Source: Bog-756 sp049517675 | Lineage (GTDB): Bacteria; Actinomycetota; Acidimicrobiia; Acidimicrobiales; RAAP-2 | Assembly: GCA_049517675.1 (NCBI GenBank) | Contig: JBEKRV010000001.1 | Location: 62,001-126,000, forward strand | Direction: 5' to 3' | DNA: 64,000 bases | Shown here: positions 1 through 8,678 of the stretch, piece after piece | How the letters are laid out: the number at the start of each line of letters is the position of its first letter | Position numbering within the stretch: the first letter of the stretch is position 1 | The notes under the pieces: model-generated | The model's database searches: none | Told to the model about the DNA's origin: nothing | What the model saw: only the letters and a program-made list of their open reading frames with translations | Translations under genes and position numbers: made by a program

Positions 1-675
1 GGCCGGGTCCGGGTCCGCCAGTCCCGCGGCCCACCACCGGCACCGGCGGCGGACAGGGCACGAGCCGCAGACCGGGTTCCGTGCCGTGCAGACCGTCGCG
101 CCCAGGTCGAGCAGGGCCTGCCCGAATGCCCACCCCCCACCGGGCGGGACCATGGCATCGACCGTCGCCTGCGCCTCGGTCGCACCGACGGGTCGACCGG
201 CGACGCCACGGGCGATCACCCGGCCGGCGTTGGTGTCGATCACCCCGACGTCATGCCCGAAGGCGAAGGCGAGCACGGCACGCGCCGTGTACGGACCCAC
301 GCCGGGCAGGGCCAGCAGGGAATCGAGGTCGTCGGGAACCGCGCCGTCGTGGTCGGCGACGATCGCCTGCGCCGCCCCGTGCAGGTTCTTGGCCCGGCGG
401 TTGTACCCCATGCCTTCCCAGGCCCGCAGTACGTCGCCGAGCGGGGCCGCGGCACACGTCGACGGGTCCGGGAACGCTGCCAGGACCCGGTGATAGGCGG
501 GCACCACCCGCGAGAGCTGGGTCTGCTGGGCCAGCATCTCGCTGATCAGGACGGCCCACGGGTCCCTGGTGCGGCGCCACGGCAGGTCGGGCCGGCGGGT
601 CCCCCCTCCTGCTGTCCCCCATGCGGCGACTGAGGCGCCGAAGCCGCGCAGTTGCGAGGCGGCCCGCGCCGTCAC
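1..675 (-). CDS. mutY: A/G-specific adenine glycosylase MutY, C-terminus cut by window edge
   Basis: Base-excision repair glycosylase that removes adenine mispaired with 8-oxoguanine. The visible ~225 residues contain the catalytic-Glu motif SEMLAQQTQ near residue 38, the helix-hairpin-helix LPGVGPYTARAV, the catalytic-Asp motif IDTNAGRV, and the four-cysteine Fe-S loop C-x6-C-x2-C-x5-C (VCTARNPVCGSCPVRRRC). The gene runs off the left edge, so any C-terminal NUDIX-like domain cannot be seen. The start is taken as the GTG at 675; an in-frame GTG at 687 is equally possible. It sits 16 bp downstream of the MaoC-like gene on the same strand, so the two may be cotranscribed. Naming MutY rather than endonuclease III rests on the SExLxQQTQ form and the absence of the Nth lysine signature. 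Confidence 0.85.
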   Translation of the reverse strand, partial: MTARAASQLRGFGASVAAWGTAGGGTRRPDLPWRRTRDPWAVLISEMLAQQTQLSRVVPAYHRVLAAFPDPSTCAAAPLGDVLRAWEGMGYNRRAKNLHGAAQAIVADHDGAVPDDLDSLLALPGVGPYTARAVLAFAFGHDVGVIDTNAGRVIARGVAGRPVGATEAQATVDAMVPPGGGWAFGQALLDLGATVCTARNPVCGSCPVRRRCRWWAAGLADPDPA

Positions 676-691
676 GCCCGTCGGCACGGGC

Positions 692-1204
692 TCAACCCCA
701 GACGTCGTCCCCGTAGGGCCGACGGCGGGCCGGGGCGAACGCCTCCTTCCACACCATGACCTTCCGACGGAAGAAGCAGACCTCGTCGCCGTGCTGATTG
801 AAGGCCTTGGTCTCGACCGTCACCACGCCGCGGTCCTCCCGCGACTTCGACTCCGCCTTGTCGATGACCTTGGTCTCGGCGTAGATGGTGTCGCCGTGGA
901 AGGTAGGGAACCGGTGGAGCAGCGACTCGACCTCGAGATTGGCGATGGCCGCGCCGCTGACGTCGGGGACGCTCATCCCGAGGGCCAGCGAGTACACCAG
1001 GTTGCCCACCACCACGTTCTTCTTCTGGACCGACTCGTTCTCGGCGAACCACGCGTTGGTGTGCAACGGGTGGTGGTTCATGGTGATCATGCAGAAGAGG
1101 TGGTCGTCCGCCTCGGTGATGGTCTTGCCCGGCCAGTGCCGGTAGATGTCGCCGGGGACGAAGTCCTCGAAGTGGCGGCCGAACGGGCGGTCGTACGTGC
1201 TCAT
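692..1204 (-). CDS. MaoC-like (hotdog) acyl-CoA dehydratase
   Basis: A 170-residue MaoC/hotdog-fold protein, probably a hydratase or dehydratase of enoyl-CoA thioesters. The segment TITEADDHLFCMITMNHHPLH resembles the hydratase motif of mesaconyl-CoA/beta-methylmalyl-CoA dehydratases and other R-specific hydratases. The usual Asp of the D-x-N-P-x-H motif is replaced, while the His in PLH is kept. The ATG at 1204 is chosen because the family begins shortly before this motif; the open frame continues upstream into the next gene and that part is not coding. The substrate cannot be told from sequence. A CitE/HpcH-type lyase at 8677-9615 would fit the same C4/C5 CoA-ester chemistry, which is inference only. 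Confidence 0.8.
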   Translation of the reverse strand: MSTYDRPFGRHFEDFVPGDIYRHWPGKTITEADDHLFCMITMNHHPLHTNAWFAENESVQKKNVVVGNLVYSLALGMSVPDVSGAAIANLEVESLLHRFPTFHGDTIYAETKVIDKAESKSREDRGVVTVETKAFNQHGDEVCFFRRKVMVWKEAFAPARRRPYGDDVWG

Positions 1205-1281
1205 GACCGCTGGTGTAGTACGCCGCGACCGGGGCCGTCCAGCCGTCGGGCGACAGGCGACACCGGGCAGGCCACCGGACC

Positions 1282-1713
1282 TCAGGCCTGGGGTGGAAGG
1301 GGACGGGTGGTGAACGCCAACACCCAGTCCGGGTGGCTCTCGCCGTCGATGGCCATCCTCCAGGTGTAGCGCGTTCCGGGACTGAGGGGCAGGGGGCCCA
1401 GGTTGACGGCCAGGGCCACGTCCACCGGGGAGCCCTCGGGCACGTCGGGCGGGCGGCCGACGGTGAACTCGCCGCGGACCTCGACCGGGTGCTCGCCGTC
1501 CGGCGTGGGCACGAGCACCGGGCCGCCGTCGGCGTCCTCCAGGTAGAGCTCCCAGTGGTGGGCGGTGTCCGCCTCGTGCCATCCCACGTCGATCTTCAGC
1601 GCGATGGCCGAGGGGACCGGGTCGGGCCCGGTCATGCTCCAACCGCCCCCCAGCACGTAGAGCTTGCCGTCGGCCACCTGGGCGGAGTCACAGAGCATCA
1701 TGGTTACCTTCAC
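1282..1713 (-). CDS. Conserved hypothetical protein (DUF6941-like)
   Basis: A 143-residue protein opening KVTMMLCDSAQVADGKLYVLGGGWSMTG, with a beta-rich body containing a region like GEFTVGRPPDVPEGSPVDVALAVNLGPLPLSPG. This matches my recollection of the actinobacterial DUF6941 family, which has no known function. No signal peptide or membrane segment is present, so it is probably cytoplasmic. The start is a GTG at 1713, with ATG codons at residues 5 and 6 as alternatives. It is separated by 77 bp from the downstream MaoC-like gene and is divergent from the methyltransferase at 1791. Confidence 0.7.
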   Translation of the reverse strand: MKVTMMLCDSAQVADGKLYVLGGGWSMTGPDPVPSAIALKIDVGWHEADTAHHWELYLEDADGGPVLVPTPDGEHPVEVRGEFTVGRPPDVPEGSPVDVALAVNLGPLPLSPGTRYTWRMAIDGESHPDWVLAFTTRPLPPQA

Positions 1714-1790
1714 GTGGGTGAGGCTACCGGTTCCTCCGGGCCACCCTGCGACGACGGGGTGGCCACGGGGCCACCGGTAACGTTGCGCCC

Positions 1791-2438
1791 ATGGAACTGC
1801 GTGGACTGCGCGACGACGTCTACCGGCGACCGCTCGCCACCGCCCTCGACCGGTTGGGGATCGGGCCGGGTTGGACCTGTGTCGACGTCGGCGCCGGTGG
1901 GGGCGACGTCACCGTGGCACTGGCCGAGATCGTCGGACGTGACGGTCGGGTCTACGCCGTCGACAGCGATCCCACCGCCCGGGACGAGGTCGCCGCCGCC
2001 GCGGCCGCCCACAGTCAGGTCCTGGCCATCACCCAGGCGGGCGAGGACCTGCGGCTCCCCGAGCCGGTGGACCTGGCGTTCTGCCGGTTCCTCCTCCTCC
2101 ACGTGGTCGACCCGGCCGTCGTCCTGGAGCGCATGGCCGCCGCCACCCGTCCGGGAGGATGGGTCGTCGCCCAGGAGCCGATCACCTCCGCCGGGCGCAT
2201 CGACGGGCGGCCCTTCTCGATGCCGGGGGCCCGCCATCCCGACATCGGCGCCCTCCTCCCCGCGCTCGTCCGCGAGGCCGGCCTCGACATCGTCGACGCC
2301 TGGGCGGAGGCGCCGGCCGGCGTGGGGCCGGGTCCGGTGGCCGACTACCTGGAGGTGCTGACCGGGGTCGACCCGGGGGACGATCCCGTGGTCCTCCCGC
2401 CCCTGGTGACCGTGGTGGCGCAGGTCCGCTCCACCTGA
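1791..2438 (+). CDS. Class I SAM-dependent methyltransferase
   Basis: A 215-residue Rossmann-fold methyltransferase. Motif I is CVDVGAGGGDVTVALAE (residues ~30-46), followed by VYAVDSDPTA for ribose binding by the second strand, an Asp-rich motif IV region (LAFCRFLLLHVVDP) and the post-motif RPGGWVVAQEP. The layout is that of small-molecule methyltransferases of the UbiE/Methyltransf_25 type. The substrate is unknown. The ATG at 1791 follows an intergenic stretch shared with the divergent DUF6941-like gene. Downstream is an acyl-CoA dehydrogenase 64 bp away; no operon signal is obvious. Confidence 0.8.
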   Translation: MELRGLRDDVYRRPLATALDRLGIGPGWTCVDVGAGGGDVTVALAEIVGRDGRVYAVDSDPTARDEVAAAAAAHSQVLAITQAGEDLRLPEPVDLAFCRFLLLHVVDPAVVLERMAAATRPGGWVVAQEPITSAGRIDGRPFSMPGARHPDIGALLPALVREAGLDIVDAWAEAPAGVGPGPVADYLEVLTGVDPGDDPVVLPPLVTVVAQVRST

Positions 2439-2502
2439 ACGGACGCCCGGACGTCGGGGTACCGGCTGTCCGGGTGCCCGGACGGGCCAGTATTGTTGGG
2501 CG

Positions 2503-4122
2503 GTGACCATCGACCCGATTCCCGCTCCGGACCTCCTCGCCGCGGCCGACGCCGTGGCCGTGGCCAGGTCGGTCGTCGACGCAGGCATCGGCGCCATGGC
2601 CGCCGCCGGAGGGCCCGACGCCGTGCAGACCGTCGCCTACGACGTGTCCCACGCCGCCGCCGCCGTCCGGACGGCCCAGGCCGTCCTCGCCTACGGCGCC
2701 CACGGCGACACCGAGTCCCGCATCGCCTGCGCCTTCGTGGCCGATGCCGTGGCCGACCTGGCCTCACGCATCGTCGGACGCTCGGCCGAGTGGGGCGTCG
2801 GACCCGACTGGATGGCCCCGATCGAGCGCTTCGTCGCCACCTACCGCCGTCCGGACTTCGTGGCCTCGCTGGCCGCCAGCCCGGGAGGCCGCCACCTCGA
2901 CCCCGACTTCGAGCTGGTGCGCGAGACCTTCCACCGGTTCGCCGAGGAGCAGATCCGCCCCCGTGCCGAACACATCCACCGGGCGAACACCGATATCCCC
3001 GAGGAGATCATCTCGGGCATGGCGGCGATGGGCGGCTTCGGGATGTCGGTACCCGAGGAGTACGGCGGCTTCGCCACGGGCGGCGAATCCGACTACATGG
3101 GGATGGTCGTGGCCACCGAGGAGCTGTCCTGGGGCTCGCTCGGCGCCGGCGGGTCGCTGATCACCCGTCCCGAGATCCTCACCCGGGCCATCGTCCACGG
3201 CGGCACCGAGGAGCAGAAGCAGTACTGGCTCCCGAGGCTCGCCTCCGCCGAGGTGCTGGGCGCCGTCGCCGTCACCGAGCCCGACTACGGGTCCGACGTG
3301 GCCGGCGTGATGACCTCGGCCGTCCCGACCGAGGGAGGCTGGCTCGTCAATGGCGTGAAGACGTGGTGCACGTTCGCCGCCCGGGCCGATGTGCTCCTGC
3401 TGCTGGCCCGTACCGACCCGGACCGGTCGGCCGCCCACCGCGGGCTCTCCATCTTCCTGGTCGACAAGCCTCCGGCCGACGGCCACGGGTTCCGGTTCAC
3501 CCAGGAGCCGGGCGCCGACGGCCGGCCGGACGACTCGACCGGCAAGATGGAGGGCCGGGCCATCGACACCCTCGGCTACCGGGGCATGCACTCCTACGAG
3601 GTCGCCTTCGAGAACTGGTTCGTGCCCGACGCCAACCTGGTGGGTGGCCCCGAAGGGCTGGGCAAGGGCTTCTACCTCCAGATGCGGGGATTCGAGAACG
3701 GGCGGTTGCAGACGGCGGCCCGTGCCGTCGGGGTCATGCAGGCCGCCTACGAGGCCGCCCTCGAGTACGCCGGGAACCGGGTGGTCTTCGGGGCACCGAT
3801 CCTCGACTACGAGCTGACCCGGGTGAAGCTGGGCAGGATGGCCGTCCTCATCCAGGCGTCCCGGCAGTTCTCCTACGAGGTGGCGCTGCTCATGTCCAAG
3901 GGCGGCGGCACCCTCGAGGCCTCGATGATCAAGGCCTACGTGTGCCGGGCGGCCGAATGGGTCACCCGCGAGGCACTCCAGATCCACGGGGGCATGGGCT
4001 ACGCCGAGGAATACCCGGTGAGCCGCTACTTCGTGGACGCACGGGTGCTGTCGATCTTCGAAGGGGCCGACGAGACGCTGTGCCTCAAGGTGATCGCCCG
4101 CCGTCTCCTGGCCGACGGCTGA
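2503..4122 (+). CDS. Acyl-CoA dehydrogenase with N-terminal helical extension
   Basis: A 539-residue flavin-dependent acyl-CoA dehydrogenase, alpha,beta-desaturating an acyl-CoA. Residues ~1-140 form an Ala-rich helical extension absent from ordinary ~380-residue members. The canonical fold follows: N-terminal helical domain (FELVRETFHRFAEEQIRPRA), the beta-domain FAD contact AVTEPDYGSDVAG, and the C-terminal QIHGGMGYAEEYPVSRYF with SIFEGADE carrying the presumed catalytic Glu. The start is the GTG at 2503. It is followed after 5 bp by a methyltransferase gene, so the two are probably cotranscribed. The N-terminal extension may mediate oligomerisation, which is inference. Confidence 0.88.
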   Translation: MTIDPIPAPDLLAAADAVAVARSVVDAGIGAMAAAGGPDAVQTVAYDVSHAAAAVRTAQAVLAYGAHGDTESRIACAFVADAVADLASRIVGRSAEWGVGPDWMAPIERFVATYRRPDFVASLAASPGGRHLDPDFELVRETFHRFAEEQIRPRAEHIHRANTDIPEEIISGMAAMGGFGMSVPEEYGGFATGGESDYMGMVVATEELSWGSLGAGGSLITRPEILTRAIVHGGTEEQKQYWLPRLASAEVLGAVAVTEPDYGSDVAGVMTSAVPTEGGWLVNGVKTWCTFAARADVLLLLARTDPDRSAAHRGLSIFLVDKPPADGHGFRFTQEPGADGRPDDSTGKMEGRAIDTLGYRGMHSYEVAFENWFVPDANLVGGPEGLGKGFYLQMRGFENGRLQTAARAVGVMQAAYEAALEYAGNRVVFGAPILDYELTRVKLGRMAVLIQASRQFSYEVALLMSKGGGTLEASMIKAYVCRAAEWVTREALQIHGGMGYAEEYPVSRYFVDARVLSIFEGADETLCLKVIARRLLADG

Positions 4123-4127
4123 AACAG

Positions 4128-4883
4128 GTGGACCGGGCCGGCAGGTCCGTCCGGGCGCGGTCGTTCGGTGCGATCGCCGAGACCTACGACCGTTTCCGGC
4201 CCGCTCCGCCGGCCTCGGCCGTCGAGTGGGTCCTCCGGGAACCGTGCGGCACCGCACTCGACCTGGGTGCCGGGACGGGCGCACTGTCCCGCCGGCTGAC
4301 CCAGCGTGCGGAACGGGTCATCGCGGTCGAGCCCGATCCGAGGATGCTCGAGGTCCTGTGCCGGCGCTCCCCCGGGGTCCTCGCGGTGTGCGCGCTTGCC
4401 GAGCGCCTCCCCGTGGCGGGTGCGTCCGCCGACGCCGTCGCGGTCTCGTCGGCCTGGCACTGGATGGACGGTGATCTGACCCTGGCCGAGATCGCCCGGG
4501 TCCTGCGACCCGGTGGCGTGCTGGGCATCGTCTGGAACGGGGTGGACCGGTCGGTGGACTGGGTCGGGTCACTGCTCGGACGGCCGGACCCGCCGTCCGG
4601 GGACCGGGCCGCCCCGCGGGAGCGGCACCGGTTCGTGCTCCCGGCCGACGCCCCCTTCGACGACCTCGACACGACGACGACCACCTGGACGCTCGCCCTG
4701 ACCGGTGAGGAGCTGGTCGGTCTGGCCGAGACCTACAGCTCGATGATCACCCTGCCCGCGAGCCGGCGCGGCGCCGAGGTCGAGCGGATCAGGGAACGGG
4801 TCGCCGAGCTCGCCGCTCCGCACCCCGACGGCACGTTCGACGTACCGATGGGATGTCGCTGCTGGCGGGCGGTCCGGCGCTAG
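4128..4883 (+). CDS. Class I SAM-dependent methyltransferase
   Basis: A 251-residue methyltransferase. It begins VRARSFGAIAETYDRFRP, typical of the UbiE-like group, then motif I TALDLGAGTGALSRRLT and RVIAVEPDPRML, followed by SSAWHWMDGDLTLAEIARVLRPGGVLGIVWNG. The start is taken as GTG 4128, only 5 bp after the acyl-CoA dehydrogenase stop, so translational coupling is likely. The substrate is unknown. The long open frame that runs in the same register beneath the acyl-CoA dehydrogenase gene is not coding. Confidence 0.78.
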   Translation: MDRAGRSVRARSFGAIAETYDRFRPAPPASAVEWVLREPCGTALDLGAGTGALSRRLTQRAERVIAVEPDPRMLEVLCRRSPGVLAVCALAERLPVAGASADAVAVSSAWHWMDGDLTLAEIARVLRPGGVLGIVWNGVDRSVDWVGSLLGRPDPPSGDRAAPRERHRFVLPADAPFDDLDTTTTTWTLALTGEELVGLAETYSSMITLPASRRGAEVERIRERVAELAAPHPDGTFDVPMGCRCWRAVRR

Positions 4884-4949
4884 GAACGTCCCGGGGCACG
4901 GGGTCTACCCGGGGCGCGGCCCGACCGGTGCGGGCCGGGACGGGCCCGG

Positions 4950-5183
4950 CTACGAGTCGCTGTTGACCCGGTAGAGCTCCACCGAGATCTGGTCGTCGGC
5001 CAGTTCCTGTCCGGAGAACACACAGTCGAACGCCTTGGCCACGCGCAGCACCATCTCGGCGTTGGACGCGCTGACTGCCATGTGGCAGGCACCGTCGGCG
5101 CTCAATCGCTCCCACAGGATCCCGATCTCGAAGCCGCGTTGGAACTCGGGGTCATCGGTGTCGAAGTGCACGGTCGAATCCAT
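4950..5183 (-). CDS. Small conserved hypothetical protein
   Basis: A 77-residue acidic protein beginning MDSTVHFDTDDPEFQRGFEIGILWERLSADG. I recognise no domain of known function; the sequence looks like a compact alpha/beta protein without signal peptide or membrane segment. The ATG at 5183 is preferred over an upstream start at 5267 because the extra 28 residues have no protein-like composition and would overlap the divergent promoter region. It converges on the methyltransferase ending at 4883 and is divergent from the CoA-transferase gene. Confidence 0.65.
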   Translation of the reverse strand: MDSTVHFDTDDPEFQRGFEIGILWERLSADGACHMAVSASNAEMVLRVAKAFDCVFSGQELADDQISVELYRVNSDS

Positions 5184-5276
5184 GTGGTCGTCATCGACAA
5201 CTCCGTGCCTTCTCTTTACCCCTGACGCGGTTCTGATCCGGTTGACGCAGGCGGGCAGGGGCAACACGATGGGGAG

Positions 5277-6677
5277 GTGACCGATCCGGCCTACCGGCTG
5301 CTCGACCGATTTCTCGACGCGTTGGCCGTCCCGTCGCCCCCTCCACCGGTCGACCTCACCGGTGGCGGATCACTCCCCTCGGTCTTCGCCGTGAGCGACC
5401 TCGCCCAGGCCTCGGTGGGCGCCGCCGGGGCGTCGTTGGCCGGGCTGGCGGCGCTGGACGGGGGACGTGCCCGGGCGGTATCGGTCGACCGGGACCTGGC
5501 CTCGGCCTGGTTCGCCTCCTCGATCCGCCCGTCGGGCTGGTCGCCCCCCGCGGCATGGGACGCCATCGCCGGGGACTACGCCACGTCGGACGGGTGGATC
5601 AGGCTGCACACCAACGCACCTCATCATCGTGCGGCCGCGGTCGCCGCGCTCGGGGTGCCCGGGGATCGGGTGGCCGTGGCCGAGGCGGTCGCCGCCTGGA
5701 CGGCGGAGGGCCTCGAGGAGGCGGTCGTGGCCGGCGGTGGCGCCGCGGCCGCCATGCGCACCGCTGCAGCGTGGGACGCCCACCCCCAGGGGCGCGCCGT
5801 GGCCGGCGAGGCGTTGGTCCGGGTCGATCGGACCTCGGCGGCTCCGGCGGGGAAACGATCCGGCCGGGGCGACCGACCGTTGGAGGGTGTCAGGGTGCTC
5901 GACCTCACCCGCGTGCTGGCCGGGCCGGTGGCCACGCGGCTCCTCGCCGGATGGGGGGCCGAGGTGCTGCGGATCGACCCGCCGAACTGGGACGAGCCGC
6001 CCATCGTGCCCGAGGTGACGCTGGGCAAGCGGTGCGCCCGACTCGACCTGCGCCTGCCGGCGGGTCGGGACCACCTCCTCGCCCTGCTCGCGTCCGCCGA
6101 CGTCCTCGTCCACGGCTACCGGTCCGATGCGCTGGAGGGTCTCGGCATCGGTGCCGACCGACGCGACGACGCGCGGCCCGGACTGGTCGACGTGAGCCTC
6201 GACGCCTACGGCTTCACCGGTCCGTGGGCGACACGCAGGGGATTCGACAGCCTGGTCCAGATGAGCTCGGGGATCGCCGACGCCGGCATGCGTGCCGAGG
6301 GTACCGACCACCCGGTGCCGCTTCCGGTCCAGGCCCTCGACCACGCCACCGGCTACCTCCTGGCCGCCGCCGCCATCTCCGGGATCGCCCTGCGTCGGAC
6401 CGACGGGGTCGGGAGTCGCTGGCGGACGTCGCTGGCCCGGATGGCCCGGCTGCTCGTGGACGCCGGGGTCGGGACCGTCCCGGACGGGGACGGCGTCCCG
6501 CCCGTGCCACCACAGGCCTCGGGCCCGGTCGAACGGACGGCTTGGGGGGACGCACGGAGGCTGCCTCCCCCGGTCTCGGTCGAGGGGGCACCGCTTCGTT
6601 GGAACCTGCCGGCCGGACCGCTCGGCTCCTCGGAGCCGGGGTGGATCGCCGACCGGGGCGGGTCCGGGCGACCGTAG
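5277..6677 (+). CDS. Class III CoA-transferase (CaiB/BaiF family) with rearranged segment order
   Basis: A 466-residue protein of the formyl-CoA/carnitine CoA-transferase family, which moves CoA between carboxylic acids. The segment that normally opens the family (VRVLDLTRVLAGPVATRLLAGWGAEVLRID) occurs only around residue 205 and is followed by YGFTGPWATRRGFDSL, whose Asp aligns with the catalytic Asp. The first ~200 residues resemble the C-terminal part of ordinary members (DGWIRLHTNAPHHRAAAVAALG). The order is therefore permuted or a fusion. GTG 5277 has an AGG-rich stretch directly upstream. It stands alone between a divergent small gene and a convergent MFS gene. Confidence 0.75.
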   Translation: MTDPAYRLLDRFLDALAVPSPPPPVDLTGGGSLPSVFAVSDLAQASVGAAGASLAGLAALDGGRARAVSVDRDLASAWFASSIRPSGWSPPAAWDAIAGDYATSDGWIRLHTNAPHHRAAAVAALGVPGDRVAVAEAVAAWTAEGLEEAVVAGGGAAAAMRTAAAWDAHPQGRAVAGEALVRVDRTSAAPAGKRSGRGDRPLEGVRVLDLTRVLAGPVATRLLAGWGAEVLRIDPPNWDEPPIVPEVTLGKRCARLDLRLPAGRDHLLALLASADVLVHGYRSDALEGLGIGADRRDDARPGLVDVSLDAYGFTGPWATRRGFDSLVQMSSGIADAGMRAEGTDHPVPLPVQALDHATGYLLAAAAISGIALRRTDGVGSRWRTSLARMARLLVDAGVGTVPDGDGVPPVPPQASGPVERTAWGDARRLPPPVSVEGAPLRWNLPAGPLGSSEPGWIADRGGSGRP

Positions 6678-6717
6678 GCGGGTCCGTGCGAACCGGGGCG
6701 GTCGAACGCTCGTGGGA

Positions 6718-7953
6718 TCAGGCGTCGACGGACGCCGTCTCCCCCACGGCGCGGGCCGGTTGGTGACGGACGGCGTCGATGACTGCGGCGGCCACCGCCA
6801 CCGCCCCGATCCCGGCACCGAGAAGGCACACCCCGGCCCACCGATCGCTCCCGTAGATCCGGCTTCCCACGGCCGATCCCAGCGCACCGCCCACGAAGTA
6901 GCAGACCATGTACGCCGAGTTGATCCGGCTGCGGGCGTCCGGCGCGAGACGGTAGATGATCGACTGGTTGGTGACCTGGATCCCCTGGACACCGACGTCG
7001 AGGATCACGACGCCGACGATCATCGAGGTGAGATCGTGACCTCCGAGCCACAGCGGCAGGAACGACACGGCCACCAGGACGGCGAAGACGAAGGTGGTGA
7101 GCCTGGTCAGACCCCGGTCGGCCCACCGGCCGGCGAGGTTCGCACACAGCGCCCCGGCCGCGCCGACCAGGCCGAAGAGGCCGATGGTGGCGGCGCCGTA
7201 GTGGTACGGCGACCCGGCGAGCACGAAGGCCATGGTGGTCCAGTAGACGCTGAACGCCGCGAAGCCCAGTGCGCCGAAGAGCGCACGCCGCCGGAGCACC
7301 GACTCGGTCGTCATCAGGTTCACGGTCGACCGGAGCAGCGCCGTGTACCGGATGGCCGGACGCTCCTTCTCCTCGGGCAGGACGCGGCCGAGCACGACGG
7401 CCATGACCACCGTCACCGCGGCCGCCATCACGTAGACGGCGCGCCAGCTGGCGATGCCGGCCACCAGACCGGACACCGTCCGGGCCAGGAGGATCCCGAG
7501 GAGCAGCCCGCTCATCACCTGGCCCACCACCCGTCCGCGGGTCGTCTCGTCGGCTAGGGAGGCGGCCATCGGGACGAGCATCTGTGCCACCGTCGAGCCG
7601 GCGCCCACGATGAGGGCCACCCCGACCAGCACACCGATCGAGGGCGCCAGTGCGGAGACGACCAGGCCGGCCGTCGTGACCACGAGCACCAATGGCAGCA
7701 GCCGGCGCCGGGCGAGGATGTCGCCCAGGGGCACGAGCAGCGCCAGTCCCAACGCGTACCCGATCTGGGACAGGGTCACGACCAGGCCGGCTGCGGCCTG
7801 GCTGGTCCCGAACGACCGGGTGATGTCGTCCAGGATCGGTTGGGCGTAGTAGAGGTTCGCCACCGACAGCCCGCAGGCCGCGGCGAACACGACCACCAGT
7901 CCCCGGGGGATGCCGGATCGTCTGGGTTCGGATCGCTCGGCCGCTGGCGTCAT
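6718..7953 (-). CDS. MFS transporter
   Basis: A 411-residue major facilitator with about twelve hydrophobic helices. It opens GLVVVFAAACGLSVANLYYAQPILDDI, a signature I associate with the DHA1/YajR-like drug-efflux group, and has the loop 2-3 motif PLGDILARRR. The start is the ATG at 7953, preceded by a good ribosome site (ggagga). The longer upstream frame would read across the operator region and is rejected. It is divergently transcribed from a TetR regulator 79 bp away, the usual arrangement for a repressor-controlled exporter, so export of a toxic or hydrophobic compound is likely. The substrate is unknown. Confidence 0.85.
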   Translation of the reverse strand: MTPAAERSEPRRSGIPRGLVVVFAAACGLSVANLYYAQPILDDITRSFGTSQAAAGLVVTLSQIGYALGLALLVPLGDILARRRLLPLVLVVTTAGLVVSALAPSIGVLVGVALIVGAGSTVAQMLVPMAASLADETTRGRVVGQVMSGLLLGILLARTVSGLVAGIASWRAVYVMAAAVTVVMAVVLGRVLPEEKERPAIRYTALLRSTVNLMTTESVLRRRALFGALGFAAFSVYWTTMAFVLAGSPYHYGAATIGLFGLVGAAGALCANLAGRWADRGLTRLTTFVFAVLVAVSFLPLWLGGHDLTSMIVGVVILDVGVQGIQVTNQSIIYRLAPDARSRINSAYMVCYFVGGALGSAVGSRIYGSDRWAGVCLLGAGIGAVAVAAAVIDAVRHQPARAVGETASVDA

Positions 7954-7981
7954 CGGGTCCTCCGTGAATAACTGAACTAAA

Positions 7982-8006
7982 CGTACACTATCATAGTTAC
8001 TGTACG
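7982..8006. promoter_or_regulatory. Probable TetR operator between MFS and TetR genes
   Basis: A 25-bp imperfect palindrome, CGTACA at 7982-7987 mirrored by TGTACG at 8001-8006 with further matching bases inside, in an unusually AT-rich stretch. It lies in the only gap between the divergent exporter and regulator genes, where a TetR dimer would repress both. Confidence 0.6.
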
Positions 8007-8032
8007 CATCGTTCATGATATACAGTTGCCGC

Positions 8033-8632
8033 ATGCACGATGCGCCCTCCCCGGCTCCCACCAGGACGGGACGACCCCGCAGCGAGCGGGTGCGTCTCGC
8101 CGTCCTGGAGGCAGCCGCCGACCTCCTGGTCGAAGGCGGGCTCGCGGCCGCCACGATCGAGGCGATCGCCGCCCGGGCCGGAGTGAGCAAGGTGACGATC
8201 TACAAGTGGTGGCCCTCGCGCGGCTCGGTAGCGGTGGACGCCTACCTCCACCGCTACCGGCAGACGGGGACGTTCGAGGACACCGGTGACCTGGCCACCG
8301 ACCTGACGGGCCAGATCCGACTCATGATCCGCGCGTTCAGCGGCCGGGCCGGAGCGATCATGGCCGAGCTGATCGGGCAGGCCCAGTCCGACCCGGCACT
8401 GGCCGCCCTTCTGCGGTCACACTGGCTGGAGCCCCGACGGGACGCCTCGACGGCCGTTCTCCTCCGGGCCGTCGAACGCGGCCAGATCGTCCCGGATACC
8501 GACATCCCGGTGGTGCTGGACCAGCTCTACGCCCCGCTCTACTACCGGATCACCATGCAGCACGAGCCCTTGACCGCCGACCTGGCCGACACGCTGGTGC
8601 GGACCGTCCTGGACGGCATCCGGCCCCGCTGA
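8033..8632 (+). CDS. TetR/AcrR family transcriptional regulator
   Basis: A 199-residue repressor. The N-terminal helix-turn-helix is classic (AVLEAAADLLVEGGLAAATIEAIAARAGVSKVTIYKWWPSRGSV). The C-terminal ligand domain resembles TetR_C_11-type proteins (EPRRDASTAVLLRAVERGQIVPDTDIPVVLDQLYAPLYYRI). ATG 8033 is chosen; an in-frame ATG at 8015 would add six residues overlapping the operator. It probably represses itself and the divergent MFS gene, with de-repression by the transported compound; this is inferred from layout. Confidence 0.85.
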   Translation: MHDAPSPAPTRTGRPRSERVRLAVLEAAADLLVEGGLAAATIEAIAARAGVSKVTIYKWWPSRGSVAVDAYLHRYRQTGTFEDTGDLATDLTGQIRLMIRAFSGRAGAIMAELIGQAQSDPALAALLRSHWLEPRRDASTAVLLRAVERGQIVPDTDIPVVLDQLYAPLYYRITMQHEPLTADLADTLVRTVLDGIRPR

Positions 8633-8641
8633 CGGCCGGGT

Positions 8642-8678
8642 GACCCGGCGGCGGGCCCGTCCCCGGGACGGCCGGGTC
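8642..8678. terminator. GC-rich hairpin between convergent genes
   Basis: An inverted repeat GACCCGGC (8642-8649) and GCCGGGTC (8671-8678) with further pairing in the loop, between the TetR stop and the end of the convergent CitE-like gene. It has no T tract, so terminator function is uncertain. Confidence 0.35.

Noticed and set aside
2493..4127. A very long plus-strand open frame running under the acyl-CoA dehydrogenase gene into the methyltransferase
   Set aside because: Its translation there is Arg/Gly/Pro-rich shadow sequence of the real gene; only the part from 4128 has methyltransferase motifs.
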